Shown in pieces: positions 6,545-8,532 of a stretch of DNA of 8,532 bases (the first letter of the stretch is position 1; each line of letters begins with the position of its first letter). The notes under the pieces were generated by a model. The model saw only the letters and a program-made list of their open reading frames with translations, was not told where the DNA came from and did no database searches. The position numbers and the translations under genes are program-made. This DNA comes from UBA3792 sp964426415 (GTDB lineage Bacteria; Bacillota; Clostridia; Christensenellales; CAG-138): assembly GCA_964426415.1 (NCBI GenBank), contig CAYRQM010000055.1:1-8532 (forward strand), in the 5' to 3' direction.

Positions 6545-8532
6545 TTACATTTCGGGATCGATGTCTTTGGTGAGACCCACGACGTAGCGCAGGATCAGCG
6601 TTGCATCGGCGGACGTCAGGCTGTTGCCGTCCACGTTGGCAAGGTACTTCGCCTTTGCGCGCAGGGGATCCATACCGACGATGAACCGCAGCAGCGCCGC
6701 CGCGTCTGCCGACGTGACCGAGCCGTCCAGATTGGTGTCGCCGAACTTCCAGTATTCGGCATGGAAGGTGACGTCGCCCGTCACCACATAGTCTGCCGTG
6801 ACGGTATCGGGCCAGAACGCCGCAAAGTTCTGCACCTTCACGGGCGCCGTCTTGGTGTCGGGAATCCGATCGCCCAGCGCTTCGTTCGCCGCGATGGTGT
6901 ACGTTGCCACGACCACATCGCCCGCCATGAACGTGACGGTAAAGCCCGTGGATTCGCGGTACGAATAGCCGCAGACGGGGCAGGTGTAGACGTTTTCGTT
7001 GGTCGCTTCGTCGAAGGTCGTGCCAAAGACGCAAGCGTCCGTCTCGGTGTGGGCTGCGTCGTTGGCGCACACGCGAGTGTGCGTGCTGGGTGCGCTGTCG
7101 GCGTCATGCGTCCAATCGCCCCAGTCGTGCCCCAGCATGGGGATGACTTCCTGCGCAACGAGGATCGTGCCGCAAGCCGCGCAATGGCTGCCCGCCGTCA
7201 AGCCGTCCGTCGTGCAGGTGGCTGCAACCGCCGCATCGGTGACGACGTCGGTGTGGTTATTCGGATCGATGGCGATGACTTCGGTCTTGGTCTCGCCGCA
7301 GCGCGAGCAGGTGAAGGTCTTTTCGCCCGCTGCGGTGCAGGTCGCCGCCGTGGTGACTTCGCCGCTGTCCCATGCATGGCCCAGTGCGGGAAGCGTGGTT
7401 TGCTTTGTGATGGTCTTGCCGCAAGCGGTGCAATGGCTGCCTTCGGTCAGACCGGTTTCGGTGCAGGTCGGCGCAACCGCCGCATCGGTGACGATGGCTT
7501 CATGGTTGTTGGGGTCTATCGGAACGACAACGTCCGTGCCGATGAAATCGCAGCGCGTGCATTCGTTGTGCGCCGTTCCTACGGTGGAGCAGGTGGCGGG
7601 TACGGTCACGATGCGGACAAGGTCGTGTCCCAGCTTGGGCGTAGCGGTGGGCGCGGTGAGCTGCTCGCCGCAGACGGAGCAGTATGTGCCGCCCGTCTGA
7701 CCGCCCGTGGTGCAGGTGGCTGCCACATCGGCATACGCGACGGCGGTGTGACCCAAAGCGGTGATGACTTCGGTGTAGGTGTCGCCGCAGGCACAGGTGT
7801 AGGTCATAAGTCCGTCCGTGGTGCAGGTCGCCGCCGTGGTGACGGTCGCGGTGTAGCTGTGGTTTTTGATGGTGATGGAGCCGTCCTGCCGACCGATGTA
7901 GGCGCGATCCAGCTCAATGGGATTGCCGCTGCCGTCCATATTGGTGCGGCTGACAAAGCCCGCCTGTGCAATGTTGTATTGGGTATCGTCCACGAACATG
8001 GTGTCGCCGAAGTAGAACGGAATCACCGTGCCGCAGGGCAGATCGGGCACTGCGAAGTACAGGGAAATCAGCGTGTTGTCCTGTGCGTCCACCGCGTTGG
8101 CAGTCGCAAAGCTCTGGGAGAACCCGCTCAAATTGCCGTTTGCGTAACGGGACGCAAGCGCCGTCATGTTGTTGTTGCACATCGTGCCCGTAAACACCTG
8201 CACATCCATGGCGGTGGTGGTATACAGCGTCTGTACGCCCAGATCCTCGCTGTTGCAAACCAGCGGCAACTTCTCGGTGTCCCAAAGCAGATAGTACTGG
8301 AAGTCTGCCAGCCGCGCATTGAGAAGGGTGGCGTAGTCAGAAATCCTGACGTCGTACTTGAGGTAGTCGGTGCCGTTGACGTCCACCGTGATGGTGTCGG
8401 AGGTCACATCGCCCACCGAGAGCACAATGTCGCAGTCGTCGGGCGCGGGCGTCGGCGTCTCGGAGGGAATCGGCGTTGCGGTCACGACGGGACGAGAGCC
8501 CATGGTGATCGTGCCGTCGACGAATCCGATGT
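6545..8532 (-). CDS. Secreted modular protein: cohesin-like, Cys-rich repeats, InlB-like repeat, dockerin (5' partial)
   Basis: The frame is open to the right edge, so the gene is incomplete; an ATG at 8503 is internal, since residues before it (IGFVDGTITM) read as the last strand of a preceding domain. Numbering from that Met: Thr/Pro linker 6-21 (TATPIPSETPTPAP); cohesin-like domain about 24-212, with FQYYLLWDTEKLPLV and the closing DGSITI; six Cys/His repeats 214-460 and a degenerate seventh to 518; an InlB/Flg_new-like beta repeat about 520-584 (FTVTFMAGDVVVATYTI ... VTGDVTFHAEY); and a dockerin-like module 586-646 starting GDTNLDGSVTSADAAALL. No cell-wall anchor motif or transmembrane helix follows; the protein ends DIDPEM. 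It is presumably exported, though the signal peptide lies outside the window. Likely role is surface or extracellular assembly and adhesion; no catalytic domain is visible. Confidence 0.85.
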   Translation of the reverse strand, partial: IGFVDGTITMGSRPVVTATPIPSETPTPAPDDCDIVLSVGDVTSDTITVDVNGTDYLKYDVRISDYATLLNARLADFQYYLLWDTEKLPLVCNSEDLGVQTLYTTTAMDVQVFTGTMCNNNMTALASRYANGNLSGFSQSFATANAVDAQDNTLISLYFAVPDLPCGTVIPFYFGDTMFVDDTQYNIAQAGFVSRTNMDGSGNPIELDRAYIGRQDGSITIKNHSYTATVTTAATCTTDGLMTYTCACGDTYTEVITALGHTAVAYADVAATCTTGGQTGGTYCSVCGEQLTAPTATPKLGHDLVRIVTVPATCSTVGTAHNECTRCDFIGTDVVVPIDPNNHEAIVTDAAVAPTCTETGLTEGSHCTACGKTITKQTTLPALGHAWDSGEVTTAATCTAAGEKTFTCSRCGETKTEVIAIDPNNHTDVVTDAAVAATCTTDGLTAGSHCAACGTILVAQEVIPMLGHDWGDWTHDADSAPSTHTRVCANDAAHTETDACVFGTTFDEATNENVYTCPVCGYSYRESTGFTVTFMAGDVVVATYTIAANEALGDRIPDTKTAPVKVQNFAAFWPDTVTADYVVTGDVTFHAEYWKFGDTNLDGSVTSADAAALLRFIVGMDPLRAKAKYLANVDGNSLTSADATLILRYVVGLTKDIDPEM
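6566..6748 (-). other. Type I dockerin-like module (within the modular protein)
   Basis: Two F-hand-type units: GDTNLDGSVTSAD followed by helix AAALLRFIVG, and NVDGNSLTSAD followed by helix ATLILRYVVG. The first calcium loop is canonical. The second has Asn where Asp is usual at position 1, and is one residue shorter than the 12-residue loop. It ends six residues before the stop codon, the usual C-terminal placement for a dockerin. Confidence 0.8.
7124..7864 (-). repeat. Six Cys/His-rich coding repeats with a higher-order duplication
   Basis: Units run over residues 214-460 (numbered from the ATG at 8503). Each has ATC(T/S), then CxxC about 9-12 residues on, and ends in GH or NNH. First cysteines fall at 227, 264, 305, 347, 389 and 430, a period of 37-42 residues. 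Units 3-4 and 5-6 form a pair repeated at 83-84 residues, both containing DPNNH followed by VTDAAVA and GSHC-AACG or GSHC-TACG. Confidence 0.85.
7868..8434 (-). other. Cohesin-like domain (within the modular protein)
   Basis: About 190 residues with the pattern of a cohesin: an opening strand IVLSVGDV, then TITVDVNG, then a hydrophobic strand with WDTEKLPLV where cohesins have a YDP-L-V motif, a late TLISLYFAV strand, and a final DGSITI. It sits directly after a Thr/Pro linker. Similarity is by strand pattern, not by long identity, so a related Ig-like beta-sandwich is possible. Confidence 0.55.

Noticed and set aside
7124..7864. The periodic signal on the minus strand as a CRISPR array or non-coding tandem repeat
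   Set aside because: The period is a multiple of three, varies by whole codons, and is conserved as Cys/His protein motifs with silent differences, so it is a coding repeat.
8501..8503. ATG at 8503 as the true start of the modular protein
   Set aside because: The frame stays open to the edge, and the residues before it look like the end of a beta-sandwich domain. There is no signal peptide after this Met, only a Thr/Pro linker, and no ribosome binding site before it.

Overview
The window looks like chromosomal DNA from a GC-rich gut-type member of the Clostridia (Bacillota). This rests on family content: a TspO/MBR protein, a GtrA-like protein, a YitT-type protein, a PepV-type M20 dipeptidase, an OmpR/PhoB two-component pair, and a secreted protein with cohesin-like, Cys-rich-repeat and dockerin modules. 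Coding sequence is dense and GC-rich, and the recognisable promoters are of the SigA type. Genus cannot be read from the sequence. There is no rRNA, tRNA, CRISPR array, transposase or phage gene in the window.

Layout. Positions 1-372 hold no gene. They contain two copies of a 169-bp-spaced direct repeat, each with an imperfect hairpin bounded by GTCATCCTGA/TCAGAATGAC, and a possible -10 box for the next gene. tspO (373-840, +) meets a GtrA-family gene (842-1366, -) tail to tail with one base between the stop codons. The GtrA gene has a near-consensus SigA promoter lying inside the longest possible reading frame, so its start must be downstream and its mRNA is probably leaderless or nearly so. 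Divergent from it, 1467-2432 (+) encodes a membrane-anchored or exported Cys-rich protein with four 26-residue repeats and an unrecognised C-terminal domain.

Positions 2517-6467 (+) form a probable four-gene operon: YitT-family membrane protein (TTG start chosen by a strong ribosome binding site), PepV-type metallodipeptidase, OmpR/PhoB response regulator, and a histidine kinase that has no membrane segment. Gaps are 18, 1 and 8 bases. A promoter candidate lies at 2458-2486 and a hairpin terminator at 6494-6531.

The last gene (6545 to the right edge, -) is incomplete at its 5' end. The visible part reads, from N to C: end of an upstream domain that looks like the last strand of a cohesin-like fold, a Thr/Pro linker, a full cohesin-like domain, six well-formed Cys/His repeats plus a degenerate seventh, an InlB/Flg_new-like beta repeat, and a type I dockerin-like module.

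The most interesting thread is that two otherwise unrelated proteins, on opposite strands about 4 kb apart, carry variants of the same Cys-x(n)-CxxC-...-His repeat. One is short and membrane-anchored, the other is a multi-modular cohesin/dockerin surface protein. This suggests a shared extracellular, possibly metal-binding, module. Function is not established by the sequence.
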